A stretch of DNA of 64,000 nt from JBMHDW01 sp049889175 (lineage in GTDB: Bacteria; Pseudomonadota; Gammaproteobacteria; Comchoanobacterales; Comchoanobacteraceae): NCBI GenBank assembly GCA_049889175.1, contig JBMHDW010000001.1:248001-312000 (forward strand). The letters are read 5' to 3'. This document shows, piece by piece, positions 43,460 through 53,243 of the stretch. The position numbers were made by a program, and so were the translations under genes. Under the pieces are notes generated by a model. It was not told the origin of the DNA. It did not search any database and saw only the letters and a list, made by a program, of their open reading frames with translations. Position 1 is the stretch's first letter. Every line of letters begins with the position of its first letter.

Positions 43460-46252
43460 ATGCAATTATTGAGATGGATTTTACTTTTGTGTTTGCCTGT
43501 TTGCGTATTTGCTCAATGGACAGAAACTCAGGACAAACGTTTCGCAAGCAGAACTTATTCTTTCACAAAGCAACCCTTTCCAATATTAATCATCCATGAC
43601 CCTAACGTAGAAAAGAGCATCGTTTCCATTGCTGTCTCATCTGGTAGCCTTAATGATGGTAAACACCTTGGTTTGGCACACTTAACTGAACATATGCTTT
43701 TTTTAGGCAATAAGACATATACAAACGAAGACGATTTGAGTCATTGGCTAGGTAAACATGGTGGGTATACGAACGCTTATACTTTGCCCGATACTACTAA
43801 TTATTATATGGTTGTTGATCATGCTTTTTTAAATGAAGCTTTAAAGCGATTTACAGCTATGTTTAACCCCCTTCTCAAGGAAGATCAAATCAAAAAAGCC
43901 ATCCATACTGTCAATCAAGAGCATCAAAAAAATGCCAATCAACCAAGCTGGATGCAAACATATTTTGCACGCTCAATGTTATTTCCTGATTCAATCAGAG
44001 GTAAGTTCCATACGGGTAATCAATCAACACTCAGTGATGTCGACGAAAATACTATTCGAGAATTTTTTGATCTGAACTATACACAAGGCTCTTTTTATGG
44101 CGTTGTCTTAACAAGCCAACCTTTAGAACCACTAAAAAAAGAAACCTTGGACAAAATGACTCAACTACATGATTCAAGACCAAAACAAACCTCAATACCA
44201 ACAACACCAGCACCGATAGCAATCAAACCTCGCTATGCTCAATTAACCACAACAGAAACCATACCAGGGTATTTTAGTGTGCACTGGGTTAGCCCCTGGT
44301 CAAAACACCTTTATCATACTGGGAGACTACTACATGGTCTATTTACCCAAGATGATCACGGTACTCTTTTTAGGGCACTGAAAGACCAAGACCTCATCGA
44401 ATCTGCTGCATACCATCAAAACACACCCAACAAACAACAACAAATGCACTCCTTAATCTTTTTTCTAACAGACAAAGGAAACAATAATATTTCTAAAATT
44501 CAATCTATTATTGATGATTACTTCAAGTTTTTAGCCAAACTTGATTCGATACCACAAGACTTCATTGACCTAATGAACAAATCTGATAAACGATATTATC
44601 AGCAGGAAGATCCCGGCTATATCGAAAATATGGTACCAAGTATTGCTGATAAAATGAGACATCACATGCCTTTAGATGAAATCTTTAAGCCTATTAATTA
44701 TGAGAAGATTATTGCATCGTCTAAAGAGGCATTACAAAAAAGTATTACGCATAGTGCCATGTCATTGCAGCAAAAGGCACCTGAAGGTCAAAAAGATGAA
44801 TACTACAATTTTTATTTTCAATATACTGCTCAAAATTCTGACAATGAAAAACAAATTGAGCAACCTCATACTTGGCGCATTCCCAAAAACCCTTTTATCG
44901 ATATTTCTAATCCACCTAAACTGATTGACACATTACCGGTTCATGTATCTTCAACGTTCATTAACCCAAATAGCATCAACCTTATGGATCGCCAATCATC
45001 ACAAGATAAATGGCTTGATTTAAAAAACTTTTATACATTCCCTCCGTACCAAAAAACAGATAAGTGGACACACTTTGCTGGCCCTTCTTGGCAATCACCT
45101 ATACATACCGTTGTTATCCAATGGGGGAATGAATCAACTCAAAACCTAAAATATAAACTCTTTGATGATATTATTGATACCTGGTATAACCTTAATACAG
45201 AAATACTTCGTGATCAAATAAGCTATGTCTCCCAAGATCTTATCTTTAATAATAGACAATTAAGCCTATCGGGGCCTTACGATTTTTTAAGCCCTAGTCT
45301 GGAAAAAGCTTTGACCATCATCAACCAACTAGATGAACCGTCATTGAAAAAAGATTTTGACAAAATCAAAAGACTTTTAACCATTCAATACAGTCAAACA
45401 ATAAATCTATCCAGTGCCCTTCAACAGCACTACAGTGCTTTACGTAACAACCAGTTCTATACCCGAGAGCAGCTACTTAAGTCACTGCATGGATTAACTA
45501 AAGAAAACATTCAAGAGGTAATTAACTACCATGAAAAAAGTCACAGCGGTGCACTGATTTTTTCTGATGCTGAAGCCCAAGATATTAAGGATGTTCTAAA
45601 TGCAAAACTACAGCCCCCCTCTTTTGTTGCTTCTTCTTTAGAGCTTTACGACTACAAGGATCAAACCATACATACAATTCAATATAATGATCCTTCACAA
45701 CACGGCATACTAATATGGCGACACCTGGATACAGAAACATTTGTTGATTATGACCGATATTATTTATATCAAATGATGGATTGGATTCTCAGCAATAGAT
45801 ACTTTACTCAAATTAGAACCAACCTTAATTTGGGTTATATAGCTCATTTAGCGCATTCTTTATTTCCTTACTCACCAACACTTATAACCCTTGTTCAGAG
45901 CGAGAAACCGGAGAAAGAACTTATCGAAGCTGACCAAGCGTTTTTTGACCATATGTGTAGTAATGAATTTTCAGATAAAGACTTAAAAGACTATCATCAT
46001 AACATTTTAACAAACCTTAAAACGCCATCAATACAATTATCTAAACTAATTGTACCGTATATTCAAGATGCTTTTTCATTAACACCCTCTTTGAACCTTG
46101 CTGAATATTATGCTCATATCCAAAACTTTACACCGAGTAAATTTAAAACATTGTTTAGGGATTGGTGCGAAAAACATCAAACCCAAGTTATCAAAACGAG
46201 TGATGATGGGGTTAATAACATGAAACCAACCAAAATCACTGTTATTAAGTAA
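43460..46252 (+). CDS. exported M16 (insulysin/pitrilysin-type) zinc metalloprotease
   Basis: The 930-residue protein opens with a clear signal peptide (MQLLRWILLLCLPVCVFAQW). It has the inverted zinc motif HLTEH (H74, E77, H78), followed by VNQEHQKN, whose Glu (about 154) fits the third zinc ligand. The following M16 domains are present, giving the full length of the pitrilysin/insulysin group (about 930-1000). Such enzymes degrade short and medium peptides in the periplasm or outside the cell. The C-terminal half keeps weaker similarity, as usual. The 3' end overlaps the convergent hydrolase gene by eight bases. Confidence 0.88.
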   Translation: MQLLRWILLLCLPVCVFAQWTETQDKRFASRTYSFTKQPFPILIIHDPNVEKSIVSIAVSSGSLNDGKHLGLAHLTEHMLFLGNKTYTNEDDLSHWLGKHGGYTNAYTLPDTTNYYMVVDHAFLNEALKRFTAMFNPLLKEDQIKKAIHTVNQEHQKNANQPSWMQTYFARSMLFPDSIRGKFHTGNQSTLSDVDENTIREFFDLNYTQGSFYGVVLTSQPLEPLKKETLDKMTQLHDSRPKQTSIPTTPAPIAIKPRYAQLTTTETIPGYFSVHWVSPWSKHLYHTGRLLHGLFTQDDHGTLFRALKDQDLIESAAYHQNTPNKQQQMHSLIFFLTDKGNNNISKIQSIIDDYFKFLAKLDSIPQDFIDLMNKSDKRYYQQEDPGYIENMVPSIADKMRHHMPLDEIFKPINYEKIIASSKEALQKSITHSAMSLQQKAPEGQKDEYYNFYFQYTAQNSDNEKQIEQPHTWRIPKNPFIDISNPPKLIDTLPVHVSSTFINPNSINLMDRQSSQDKWLDLKNFYTFPPYQKTDKWTHFAGPSWQSPIHTVVIQWGNESTQNLKYKLFDDIIDTWYNLNTEILRDQISYVSQDLIFNNRQLSLSGPYDFLSPSLEKALTIINQLDEPSLKKDFDKIKRLLTIQYSQTINLSSALQQHYSALRNNQFYTREQLLKSLHGLTKENIQEVINYHEKSHSGALIFSDAEAQDIKDVLNAKLQPPSFVASSLELYDYKDQTIHTIQYNDPSQHGILIWRHLDTETFVDYDRYYLYQMMDWILSNRYFTQIRTNLNLGYIAHLAHSLFPYSPTLITLVQSEKPEKELIEADQAFFDHMCSNEFSDKDLKDYHHNILTNLKTPSIQLSKLIVPYIQDAFSLTPSLNLAEYYAHIQNFTPSKFKTLFRDWCEKHQTQVIKTSDDGVNNMKPTKITVIK

Positions 46253-47348
46253 CCGTATTGCTACCAGTGTGGTCTGATAAAAACAACTTCAGTGGCTTGG
46301 TTATTTCCGGGTCTAAACGAAATATAGGATCTAAGTGACCGAGTGGCAACAACAAATATTGAGCATTAGTTAAGTCACTAGGCTCAGCAAAAGGGGGGAT
46401 AACCATATCATTTTTGCCAATAATCACCATACATTCTTTGGGTATATCTTGGTGAATGCGATAGTTAAAACCCGAGAGCATGATCGAAAATGATAACAAA
46501 GGTATGCCTTTTAAAAGCGTACTGACAGAACTAAATGTGCGATCTAGAACCATTTTATGGTGACATGAACCCAACAAGTTCTGTGTTTTCATTTGCGAAT
46601 AGGCTTCAGACATTAGCACTGCGCCCATACAGTGGCCGTACCATATTATCTGTGTAGCCTTGTGATGAAACGCAAATAATGCTGCACATTTAATAGAGTC
46701 AACAGGCGTTTGTGAGTGATACCTCCCTGTAACCCTTTGCCAAAAAGTTGTGGTGGGCCGATTCACAACCAAAATATGCTGATGATCACCAAATAAGTGA
46801 TTAATTTCATGAACGGCTTTTTTAATATCAGTATAGTCCCCGGGCAGACTTCCAGCGCCTGGAATAAATATGATCCAATGAGAAGAGGGCTGTCTACTTT
46901 TTACCCAAGCAACAGGGCACTCAAACCCATCTAATCTAAAAAAGCCTCGAATCACATCATGATTTCGAATTTGATTAAGTTGAACTTGATAATTTTCATC
47001 TGTAATTTTTGACCATCGTTTTTGTTGCAGCCAAAGCCTTAACCGAACATAAAAAGGTAAGCTCCTTGGGGATACCACCAACAATGATAGTGCATTGATC
47101 ACAACCAACACCAAGGTAAATGTTGCAAGAGTAGACATGCTAACACCAAATGTCCAAGATAGATGAAAGGGGATAACCAACAATGTTGCCAAAATCTCTA
47201 ATAATAACAACCATACAGACAACCTCAGAAGCTGGGACATCCACTTTAACCGCGTAGGCTTAAGATTGTTCCATTCACTTGGATTTGTTGAATAACAAAA
47301 ACTGGCTAATTTATGCTGATGATATTGATCAAAAATATTGTTACTCAA
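46245..47348 (-). CDS. membrane-anchored alpha/beta hydrolase
   Basis: This is a 367-residue paralogue of the hydrolase at the left edge of the window. Two N-terminal membrane helices (about 35-110) are followed by VVSPRSLPFYVRLRLW. The hydrolase domain has an HWIIFIPGAGS oxyanion-type strand, the nucleophile elbow GHCMGAV, the Asp in IIGKNDMVIPP and the His in LLPLGHLDP. All three catalytic residues are therefore present. The start is a TTG at 47348 with AGGG upstream, 10 bases after the stop of the preceding membrane gene, so it is the third gene of a unit with 48184-49260 and 47358-48197. The substrate is unknown; with two multi-helix partners a lipid is plausible. Confidence 0.75.
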   Translation of the reverse strand: MSNNIFDQYHQHKLASFCYSTNPSEWNNLKPTRLKWMSQLLRLSVWLLLLEILATLLVIPFHLSWTFGVSMSTLATFTLVLVVINALSLLVVSPRSLPFYVRLRLWLQQKRWSKITDENYQVQLNQIRNHDVIRGFFRLDGFECPVAWVKSRQPSSHWIIFIPGAGSLPGDYTDIKKAVHEINHLFGDHQHILVVNRPTTTFWQRVTGRYHSQTPVDSIKCAALFAFHHKATQIIWYGHCMGAVLMSEAYSQMKTQNLLGSCHHKMVLDRTFSSVSTLLKGIPLLSFSIMLSGFNYRIHQDIPKECMVIIGKNDMVIPPFAEPSDLTNAQYLLLPLGHLDPIFRLDPEITKPLKLFLSDHTGSNTVT

Positions 47349-47357
47349 GGCTTAACC

Positions 47358-48197
47358 CTAACCTCTTGAAGAAGCGAAAACAGTTTTTACATTATTTGTT
47401 TTATCTTCTTCAGCCATGTTCCGTGCTGAGCTTTGGCGTTTATCTGTTTGAGGAAAAGGTGTACAACCTTCAGCAAAAACGTCACTAGGCACTTTTGTAT
47501 AACCTTGTGATACAAAAGATTGATGACCCAACTGATTAAAGGAAAAGGACTCATTAATAAAGAAAATAATACTATTTAATGGCACAAGAAACAGCAAAGG
47601 CAGCGTATCAATGAAGATCAGGCTTGTCGCGCTTAACACCAGCAGATCAGACATGAATAAACACCCACACACAAGCAATAGAAGCGCATAACAAGCCATG
47701 GACAGAAACGTAACAGAATCTGACTCGTCACTAGAGTCAAGCTTGTTATCAATAAACTTTGAATAAAGCTCTTGGTAAAGAGGAATTTGTTGACTTATTG
47801 TTAATTGGGTTATGAGAACCAAAAAAGCATACCCAAGCACTAACACAAGTGCACACAACTTACTGACGATATCTGATAAAATAATAGCTAACAACAACAC
47901 GGAAAACCTTAAAATGGCTTTGGATATTACCGAAAAAAATGTTTCAAAGATTTGGGCAATACACAATATGCTAAAGGGCACTAAACGAGCTAATATAAAC
48001 CCTAGAAAGTCGATGGCTTTCAGCATAAATGGGGGCATGATGTTAAAAAGCATTAGCGCATTACAAACATTAAACACCACACCTAATACAAATCGAAAAG
48101 GGGCATTAACAATCTTTACCCACAATGGTGCTCCACCACTCTCAACCAACTGGTAAAGATCTACTTTAGCGAACCATTCTTGTTCAAAGTGAGACAT
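47358..48197 (-). CDS. hypothetical multi-helix membrane protein (279 residues)
   Basis: I do not recognise the family. From the ATG at 48197 (MSHFEQEWFAKVDLYQ), preceded by a GAGGGGGG ribosome site, it has about six hydrophobic helices and a polar Ser/Lys-rich C-terminal tail. The start overlaps the end of the upstream gene by 14 bases, which implies coupled translation. The frame extends further upstream to 48272, but that would lie entirely inside the upstream gene. Confidence 0.65.
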   Translation of the reverse strand: MSHFEQEWFAKVDLYQLVESGGAPLWVKIVNAPFRFVLGVVFNVCNALMLFNIMPPFMLKAIDFLGFILARLVPFSILCIAQIFETFFSVISKAILRFSVLLLAIILSDIVSKLCALVLVLGYAFLVLITQLTISQQIPLYQELYSKFIDNKLDSSDESDSVTFLSMACYALLLLVCGCLFMSDLLVLSATSLIFIDTLPLLFLVPLNSIIFFINESFSFNQLGHQSFVSQGYTKVPSDVFAEGCTPFPQTDKRQSSARNMAEEDKTNNVKTVFASSRG

Positions 48198-49260
48198 TTT
48201 TACCCCCCTCGTTGTTTTTTTCCTCTGCACACACAACCATTGTTGCTGCCTTAAATGGCTCAAAAACAACACCCCTTGAAAGAGAACCTAGATAGTGGGA
48301 TGAAAAGCTACCATGCCAAGTATCTTCTAAGGTAACCTTAGGGGTATCAGGAATAAACCAGTAATAAAACGAATCAAGAAGATCGTCAAGATTTGCACCC
48401 AAACTACTAAAAATATTTTTAAATACGGATTTGCTATCCATCCATTCTGAATAAAACATTGTATCAGCACCAAAAAAAGCTAAAACAAGGGCATAAATAA
48501 CAACACAAGGTACCAGGGCTAGCCCCAATATAAAACAAATTGCTAAGACAGCAGAGCTAACACCAAGTAAGCTAAGTACATCAAGCCCAACAAGAGACAG
48601 TGCCTCTTTAATGCCACCAAATATACCTAAGTAGCCACTGTTTTTATCATATGCCCACCGCGATAAGTCCCACACAAGAATTACGCCACTTAGAACAGCT
48701 GGTATCTGAATTGGCAATATTAAAGACATTAGGGCGGTTAGCCCCAGCAGATAAAAAACAAGATGAGATAGCACGTGACCAATGATCTTAAACACATACG
48801 ATTTGAGGGTCAGTAGAACTGCGTTTATTGACACCACAACTGGCAAAATGCAAACTGTCACTAATATGGGAACCAATATTACAGCACCCACAACAATCAA
48901 GCATGCAAACTTAAACACATCACTAAGAATGCTTGGTAAATGTAATAATGAAACCAAAACCATTGCAGTTAAGTTTATAATATAAAAAACAAACGCAGCG
49001 GAGCACCTAGATAACAATCTAATGAACCGCCTGGTCACATTACTTTCACCACATAGTATTGATAAAAACCCATCCAAAATCATTAAGGGCAAACGCAAAG
49101 GTAGACTCAACAACATAACGACGCCAGTAACGGGGTCTGGGTGATAAAGACCAAGTTCTAAGATGTTACAACTGGCAAGACTGTCTCTAGAGTGCCTTAA
49201 GCTATCTTTAGCTCTTGAGATGAGAACATGACTCATCGACAACAAACTCATGCTTTCCAT
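48184..49260 (-). CDS. hypothetical multi-helix membrane protein (358 residues)
   Basis: I do not recognise the family. The N-terminal 60 residues are polar, then about seven or eight hydrophobic helices follow up to residue 260. The polar tail contains YYWFIPDTPKVTLEDTWHGSF. AAGG sits seven bases before the ATG at 49260. It is the first gene of the three-gene membrane and hydrolase unit. It resembles 47358-48197 in overall plan (N-terminal polar part, helix block, polar tail), and they may be distant paralogues. Confidence 0.65.
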   Translation of the reverse strand: MESMSLLSMSHVLISRAKDSLRHSRDSLASCNILELGLYHPDPVTGVVMLLSLPLRLPLMILDGFLSILCGESNVTRRFIRLLSRCSAAFVFYIINLTAMVLVSLLHLPSILSDVFKFACLIVVGAVILVPILVTVCILPVVVSINAVLLTLKSYVFKIIGHVLSHLVFYLLGLTALMSLILPIQIPAVLSGVILVWDLSRWAYDKNSGYLGIFGGIKEALSLVGLDVLSLLGVSSAVLAICFILGLALVPCVVIYALVLAFFGADTMFYSEWMDSKSVFKNIFSSLGANLDDLLDSFYYWFIPDTPKVTLEDTWHGSFSSHYLGSLSRGVVFEPFKAATMVVCAEEKNNEGGKNVSL

Positions 49261-49310
49261 ATTATACCTTGTTTTTTGCTCATTATATGTACTCCGAACA
49301 AATTGTCAAC

Positions 49311-50201
49311 TTACTGTTTATCAAAAAAACCATTTAGAACAACCATCTCACCTGGAGAAACCCTCTTTTTTCCAGCAAGGGTCCAACTTACTAGTTTTAA
49401 GCTCTTGTCTCCACAAGAAACAATACTGTTTTGAATCTGACCAACCTGCCCAGTGCTATTTATATCACTCAAACAAACCTGATGTATTTTTACGCGAACA
49501 CCATTCATAACACTATACAAGCCCTCATGGCCATAGGCCCTTACTTTTCGCTCAATCATAGCTGCGCTTTCTGTCCAATCAACTTTTAACTGGCTTTTAA
49601 TGGTTTTCTTAGCAAATGATACCTCTCCACTCTGATGGTGCAAAGGCCAAGGTACGTCCATATTAAGGACATCTAATAGCATTGTGGCACCCATATCTGA
49701 TGCTCGACCCAACAGCTCATGAGTGGTCTCCTGTGGTCCAATATCTAAAGGTGATTGAGCAACAATGGGACCAGAATCCCACCCTTCGTCCATTTGCATC
49801 ACACAAACAGCTGTTTCTTTATCACCATTTACAATGGCAGCATGAATAGGCGCTGCGCCACGATACTGTGGCAACTTAGATGGATGAATATTAAGACAAC
49901 CAAGAGGAAACATAGCCAATAGCCGTGGTGGTATTTTAAGCCCATAAGCTACAATGATCATAACATCTGCTTGATAAGACTCCAGAACATCCATCATGAC
50001 ATCATCCAGCACCACAGGCTGATGAAGCTGAACCCGTTCTCTCTTTGCGATTTTTTTTACTGGACTTTCTTGGGTACGAAGGCCTCTACCAGCAGGCCTA
50101 TCTGGCTGGGTTAGAACCGCCAAAACATCATGCTCACTGTTTAATAATGCCTCAAGAGTAGGGCACGCAAACAAAGATGTGCCCGCAAAAATAACCTTCA
50201 T
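49311..50201 (-). CDS. fmt: methionyl-tRNA formyltransferase
   Basis: Fmt adds a formyl group to initiator Met-tRNA. The 296-residue protein starts MKVIFAGTSLFACPTLEALL and has the formyl-donor binding motif HPSKLPQYRGAAPIHAAI (family SLLPRYRGAAPI), DEGWDSGPI, and the C-terminal OB-like domain. Its start overlaps the def stop by one base (TAATG), so the two are translated together. At 296 residues it is slightly short of E. coli Fmt (315). Confidence 0.94.
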   Translation of the reverse strand: MKVIFAGTSLFACPTLEALLNSEHDVLAVLTQPDRPAGRGLRTQESPVKKIAKRERVQLHQPVVLDDVMMDVLESYQADVMIIVAYGLKIPPRLLAMFPLGCLNIHPSKLPQYRGAAPIHAAIVNGDKETAVCVMQMDEGWDSGPIVAQSPLDIGPQETTHELLGRASDMGATMLLDVLNMDVPWPLHHQSGEVSFAKKTIKSQLKVDWTESAAMIERKVRAYGHEGLYSVMNGVRVKIHQVCLSDINSTGQVGQIQNSIVSCGDKSLKLVSWTLAGKKRVSPGEMVVLNGFFDKQ

Positions 50202-50731
50202 TAACTACTTCCCTTTAAAATCTTTTTTAACAATTTGTTAGCACGAAGCTTTTGAATGGGACTCAGTCGATCAATAAACAACCTACCATCTAAGTGATCA
50301 ATCTCATGAAGAATGACTCGTGCAAAAAATGGATCATCATTAATGACTAGCTCTTGTGGTGTTAAGGACTCATCTAAATAATTTACTTTTATTTTATTAA
50401 ATCGCTTCACTGATGCCTGCAGCTCTTTTATGGACATACAACCCTCGACGTCACTTTCTAATACCGCATCAGACAAAGGCTCAGCAACAGGGTTAATCAA
50501 CACCAAAACGGCTTGTTTTTCTGTATCTGGTCTAACAACAATGACGCGTTTTGTGTATGCGATTTGATTGGCAGCCAAGCCCACGCAGTGATCATAAGCA
50601 AGGCAAGTTGCTTTCAGCTCTTCAACAATCCGCTTTACCTCTTCAGATGAGTCTTTAGCACATACCTCGGTTGCTTTCTTTCTTAGTACAGATGCTGTTG
50701 GGAACTGAACAATATCTCTAACTTTTGCCAT
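50201..50731 (-). CDS. def: peptide deformylase
   Basis: Def removes the formyl group from new proteins. Of the three metal-site motifs, EGCMSI (Cys ligand) and HEIDHLDG (two His ligands and catalytic Glu) are intact. The first motif reads CVGLAANQI where GxGLAAxQ is usual, so the first Gly is Cys and Pro is Asn. The protein has 176 residues and a basic C-terminal helix (KLRANKLLKKIL). The def-fmt order is the standard one. The altered first motif might lower activity, or this could be a second, divergent deformylase with another copy elsewhere in the genome. Confidence 0.9.
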   Translation of the reverse strand: MAKVRDIVQFPTASVLRKKATEVCAKDSSEEVKRIVEELKATCLAYDHCVGLAANQIAYTKRVIVVRPDTEKQAVLVLINPVAEPLSDAVLESDVEGCMSIKELQASVKRFNKIKVNYLDESLTPQELVINDDPFFARVILHEIDHLDGRLFIDRLSPIQKLRANKLLKKILKGSS

Positions 50732-50768
50732 TTTAAAACCTCAATTATTCATTATGGTCGACATTATA

Positions 50769-51350
50769 TCACATTGCTTTAAGAGAATCATTATTGAGGC
50801 GGTCTAAAAAATTCTGACAAAGATCTAGCCCCCATTCAGTTAAGATGGACTCAGGATGATACTGCACACCGTACAAAGGATAGTCTGGATGATGAATGGC
50901 CATAATTTCACCCTCTTGACTATGGGCATCAATAACAAATATCCCTGGATGAGTCACCACCAAAGAGTGGTAATGGGCCATTAAAAATCCGTTAGGAAGC
51001 CCTGAAAGCAAACCACTATCATGATGGTTGATGGGCGTTGATAGACCATGACGAGGCTCCTTAGCTAACTCAACTTGCCCACCAAAAGCATAAGCTAAAA
51101 TCTGATGCCCCAAACAAATACCCAACATGGGCACTTGTGTGTAGTATTTTTTTATCCACTCTAGTGTCTGAGGGTAATCAGCTGGTGAATCTGGCCCAGG
51201 AGATAGTATAACGGCTTTGGGTAGGTCGGCATTTCTGGTCTTTTCCACAAAGTTATCCACAGAATAAACAACTACGTTCTCTCCCAACAACATGAAATAT
51301 CGAGCGACATTTGCAACAAAAGAATCATGATGATTAATGACCCAAATCAT
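50769..51350 (-). CDS. pabA: aminodeoxychorismate/anthranilate synthase glutaminase component
   Basis: This class I glutamine amidotransferase of 193 residues supplies ammonia to PabB. The nucleophile is in MLGICLGHQILAYAFGG and the His-Glu pair in QYHPESILTEWG. The ATG overlaps the pabB stop (ATGA), so both subunits come from coupled translation, and the pairing with PabB makes folate synthesis the natural role. A TrpG role could be shared, since no trp genes are in view. Confidence 0.88.
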   Translation of the reverse strand: MIWVINHHDSFVANVARYFMLLGENVVVYSVDNFVEKTRNADLPKAVILSPGPDSPADYPQTLEWIKKYYTQVPMLGICLGHQILAYAFGGQVELAKEPRHGLSTPINHHDSGLLSGLPNGFLMAHYHSLVVTHPGIFVIDAHSQEGEIMAIHHPDYPLYGVQYHPESILTEWGLDLCQNFLDRLNNDSLKAM

Positions 51351-52672
51351 GAGGATTCTCCACTCAATGCTTCTACCAATGCTTGGGCCTTAACGCAAGC
51401 CTCATGATATTCTTCCTCAGGCTTTGATAGAAGTGTCACAGCGCCTCCTGCATGGCAAGCAATATGATGATCATCAACCGTCACACTTCTAATTAACACA
51501 GATGAGTCCATATCTCCAGATGTTGAAAAAACACCTAAACATCCAGTGTAAGGACCTCTTGGCAGGGCTTCTAAGCGGTCAATTAATTCAATTGCTTTAG
51601 CTTTTGGTGCGCCAGAAATAGAACCCGCAGGAAAAATACGAGCCATCACTTCCACCACCCATTCAGGGTCAATTAACCGCCCCTTTACAGATGAAACCAG
51701 GTGGTGAACAAATGCGTGTGTTTTCACAACACAAAAACCATCTACTTGGACGCTTTCAGGTTCACATAAGAGTGATAAATCATGACGCATTAAATCAACA
51801 ATCATCGCATTTTCAGCTATATCCTTTGTGCTTCGCTTAAGAATATCTTTATTATTTTGATCAATTATTGGGTCGGAATGCCGCTGAATTGTACCCTTAA
51901 TAGGATGGGTTTGTATCCAGCCATCAGTCACCTGAACAAATCGCTCAGGGGAAAATGACAACACGGCTTGATTGCCTGACCAGTAAGCGGACATGGGTGC
52001 TTGATGCTTTTGTCTAAGATCAAGATAACAAGATAGTGATGACCAAGTGCTTGGCCTTGGGGCTACCCAGCTTTGGGTTAAATTTAGTTCGAACAAATGT
52101 CCGCTTCTAATCCACTGCTGTGCCAGCTTTACACCATCAATATACCCTTGGCGACCTAGGCTTTCTGTAAATTGTAGCGACGGCTTATCAATAGTTGGTA
52201 TGGAGTATGGCAAAGCAAGCCATGATAACGCTTGATCTAGTCGCTTTTGTGCTCTAGCCGCTTTTTTCTCAAGATCAGCTTCAGGTGCGCCTGTTGACAC
52301 TAAAAAGCAACGCTTCTGGTGGTGATCCCAGGCCATCACTACATCATACCAACGAAGGCAAATGGATGGATGATCACAACGTTTGATGTCCAGGTCAACC
52401 CCAGCATCGTAATGCCAAAGACCAATACATCCTCCTTGGAAAGGGGGAAGATGACAAAGCCTGGGCTGCAAAGGTAATAAGCCTTGGCGCAAATAATGAG
52501 TAGCTAAAGACATTTGATCATAGCTAAGAACCTGCTCACTGTAAGGCCAAAAGCAAACATATTCATAGGTTTCGCTAGCTGATGTTCGATCGAGCCAAAC
52601 CCATTTATCTTCATCGCCAAAGCGATGCAGCCATTGACGAGATTCAGAGTAAGGCAACTCTTTAAAAAACAT
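51347..52672 (-). CDS. pabB: aminodeoxychorismate synthase component I
   Basis: PabB converts chorismate and ammonia to aminodeoxychorismate for folate. The protein shows the chorismate-binding core: FSPERFVQV, THPIKGTIQRHSDP, AENAMIVDLMRHDLS, PAGSISGAPKAKAIELIDRLE and a Gly-rich AGGAVT end. I start at 52672 because AAGGA lies seven bases upstream and the encoded MFFKELPYSES is a typical PabB beginning, giving 441 residues; the frame's first codon at 52732 lies in the origin-type DNA. It is the first gene of pabB-pabA-def-fmt, reading away from the putative origin. Confidence 0.9.
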   Translation of the reverse strand: MFFKELPYSESRQWLHRFGDEDKWVWLDRTSASETYEYVCFWPYSEQVLSYDQMSLATHYLRQGLLPLQPRLCHLPPFQGGCIGLWHYDAGVDLDIKRCDHPSICLRWYDVVMAWDHHQKRCFLVSTGAPEADLEKKAARAQKRLDQALSWLALPYSIPTIDKPSLQFTESLGRQGYIDGVKLAQQWIRSGHLFELNLTQSWVAPRPSTWSSLSCYLDLRQKHQAPMSAYWSGNQAVLSFSPERFVQVTDGWIQTHPIKGTIQRHSDPIIDQNNKDILKRSTKDIAENAMIVDLMRHDLSLLCEPESVQVDGFCVVKTHAFVHHLVSSVKGRLIDPEWVVEVMARIFPAGSISGAPKAKAIELIDRLEALPRGPYTGCLGVFSTSGDMDSSVLIRSVTVDDHHIACHAGGAVTLLSKPEEEYHEACVKAQALVEALSGESS

Positions 52673-52811
52673 ACATAAATCCTTAATAGAGGCACAATAA
52701 GCCTGGCATGAACAATAACTCAATCCAAACAATAAAACAAAAAAAGAAGTTATTCAAGAGTATATCAGCTACCTTCTCATAAAATTTATAGTTAATCATA
52801 CAGTTAGATTC

Positions 52812-53137
52812 TGTGGATAAATCTGTGAGCAAACAGAATAATACCTCTGTTATGGTCCTGTTAATAACTATGTGAATAACATTTTATGTTTTATTACCCA
52901 CAATTTAACACCCTATATTTCCACTTTTTTACCCACAAATAATAAACCAAAATTATTAAATTGAATCAGTTGTTTAGTATATTTTTCCACATTGTTAACA
53001 AGACTAATAACTATAAATAACTATATATATATTTTAGTATTATTATTGTGAATAGATTATTGATATTTTCATTATGGTTATTTTAACACGATGTGAATAA
53101 CTTCGTTAAGCTGTCTTTATGGGTAAAAAAGATAGCT
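52812..53137. other. putative replication origin (oriC): DnaA-box cluster
   Basis: The 570-base gap between pabB and rpmH holds one perfect DnaA box on the minus strand (TGTGGATAA, 52812-52820). Boxes with one mismatch are at 52871-52879, 52894-52902, 52929-52937, 52983-52991 and 53092-53100, and a weaker one is at 53047-53055. An extremely AT-rich stretch (about 52995-53060, with TATATATATATTTTAG) could be the unwinding element. A hairpin with 10-base arms lies at 53109-53137. The place next to rpmH-rnpA-yidC is the classical origin in many bacteria, but dnaA is not here. Confidence 0.65.
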
Positions 53138-53187
53138 AAATTAAGGTAGATACCATCATTATGTAGACAAATTCTTTGGTAGAATGG

Positions 53188-53216
53188 TTGACAAAAACAA
53201 TTTACTCAATTACTAT
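53188..53216 (+). promoter_or_regulatory. sigma70 promoter of rpmH
   Basis: TTGACA (53188-53193), a 17-base spacer and TACTAT (53211-53216) lie 27 bases before the rpmH ATG. This is the best promoter I see in the window, fitting a ribosomal protein gene. Confidence 0.75.
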
Positions 53217-53243
53217 GTGACCAACATTTGACCAGAGATGATT

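Noticed and set aside
52673..52732. Upstream extension of pabB by 20 codons
   Set aside because: The later ATG has a good AAGGA site and a typical PabB N-terminus; the extension has no ribosome site and no family similarity.
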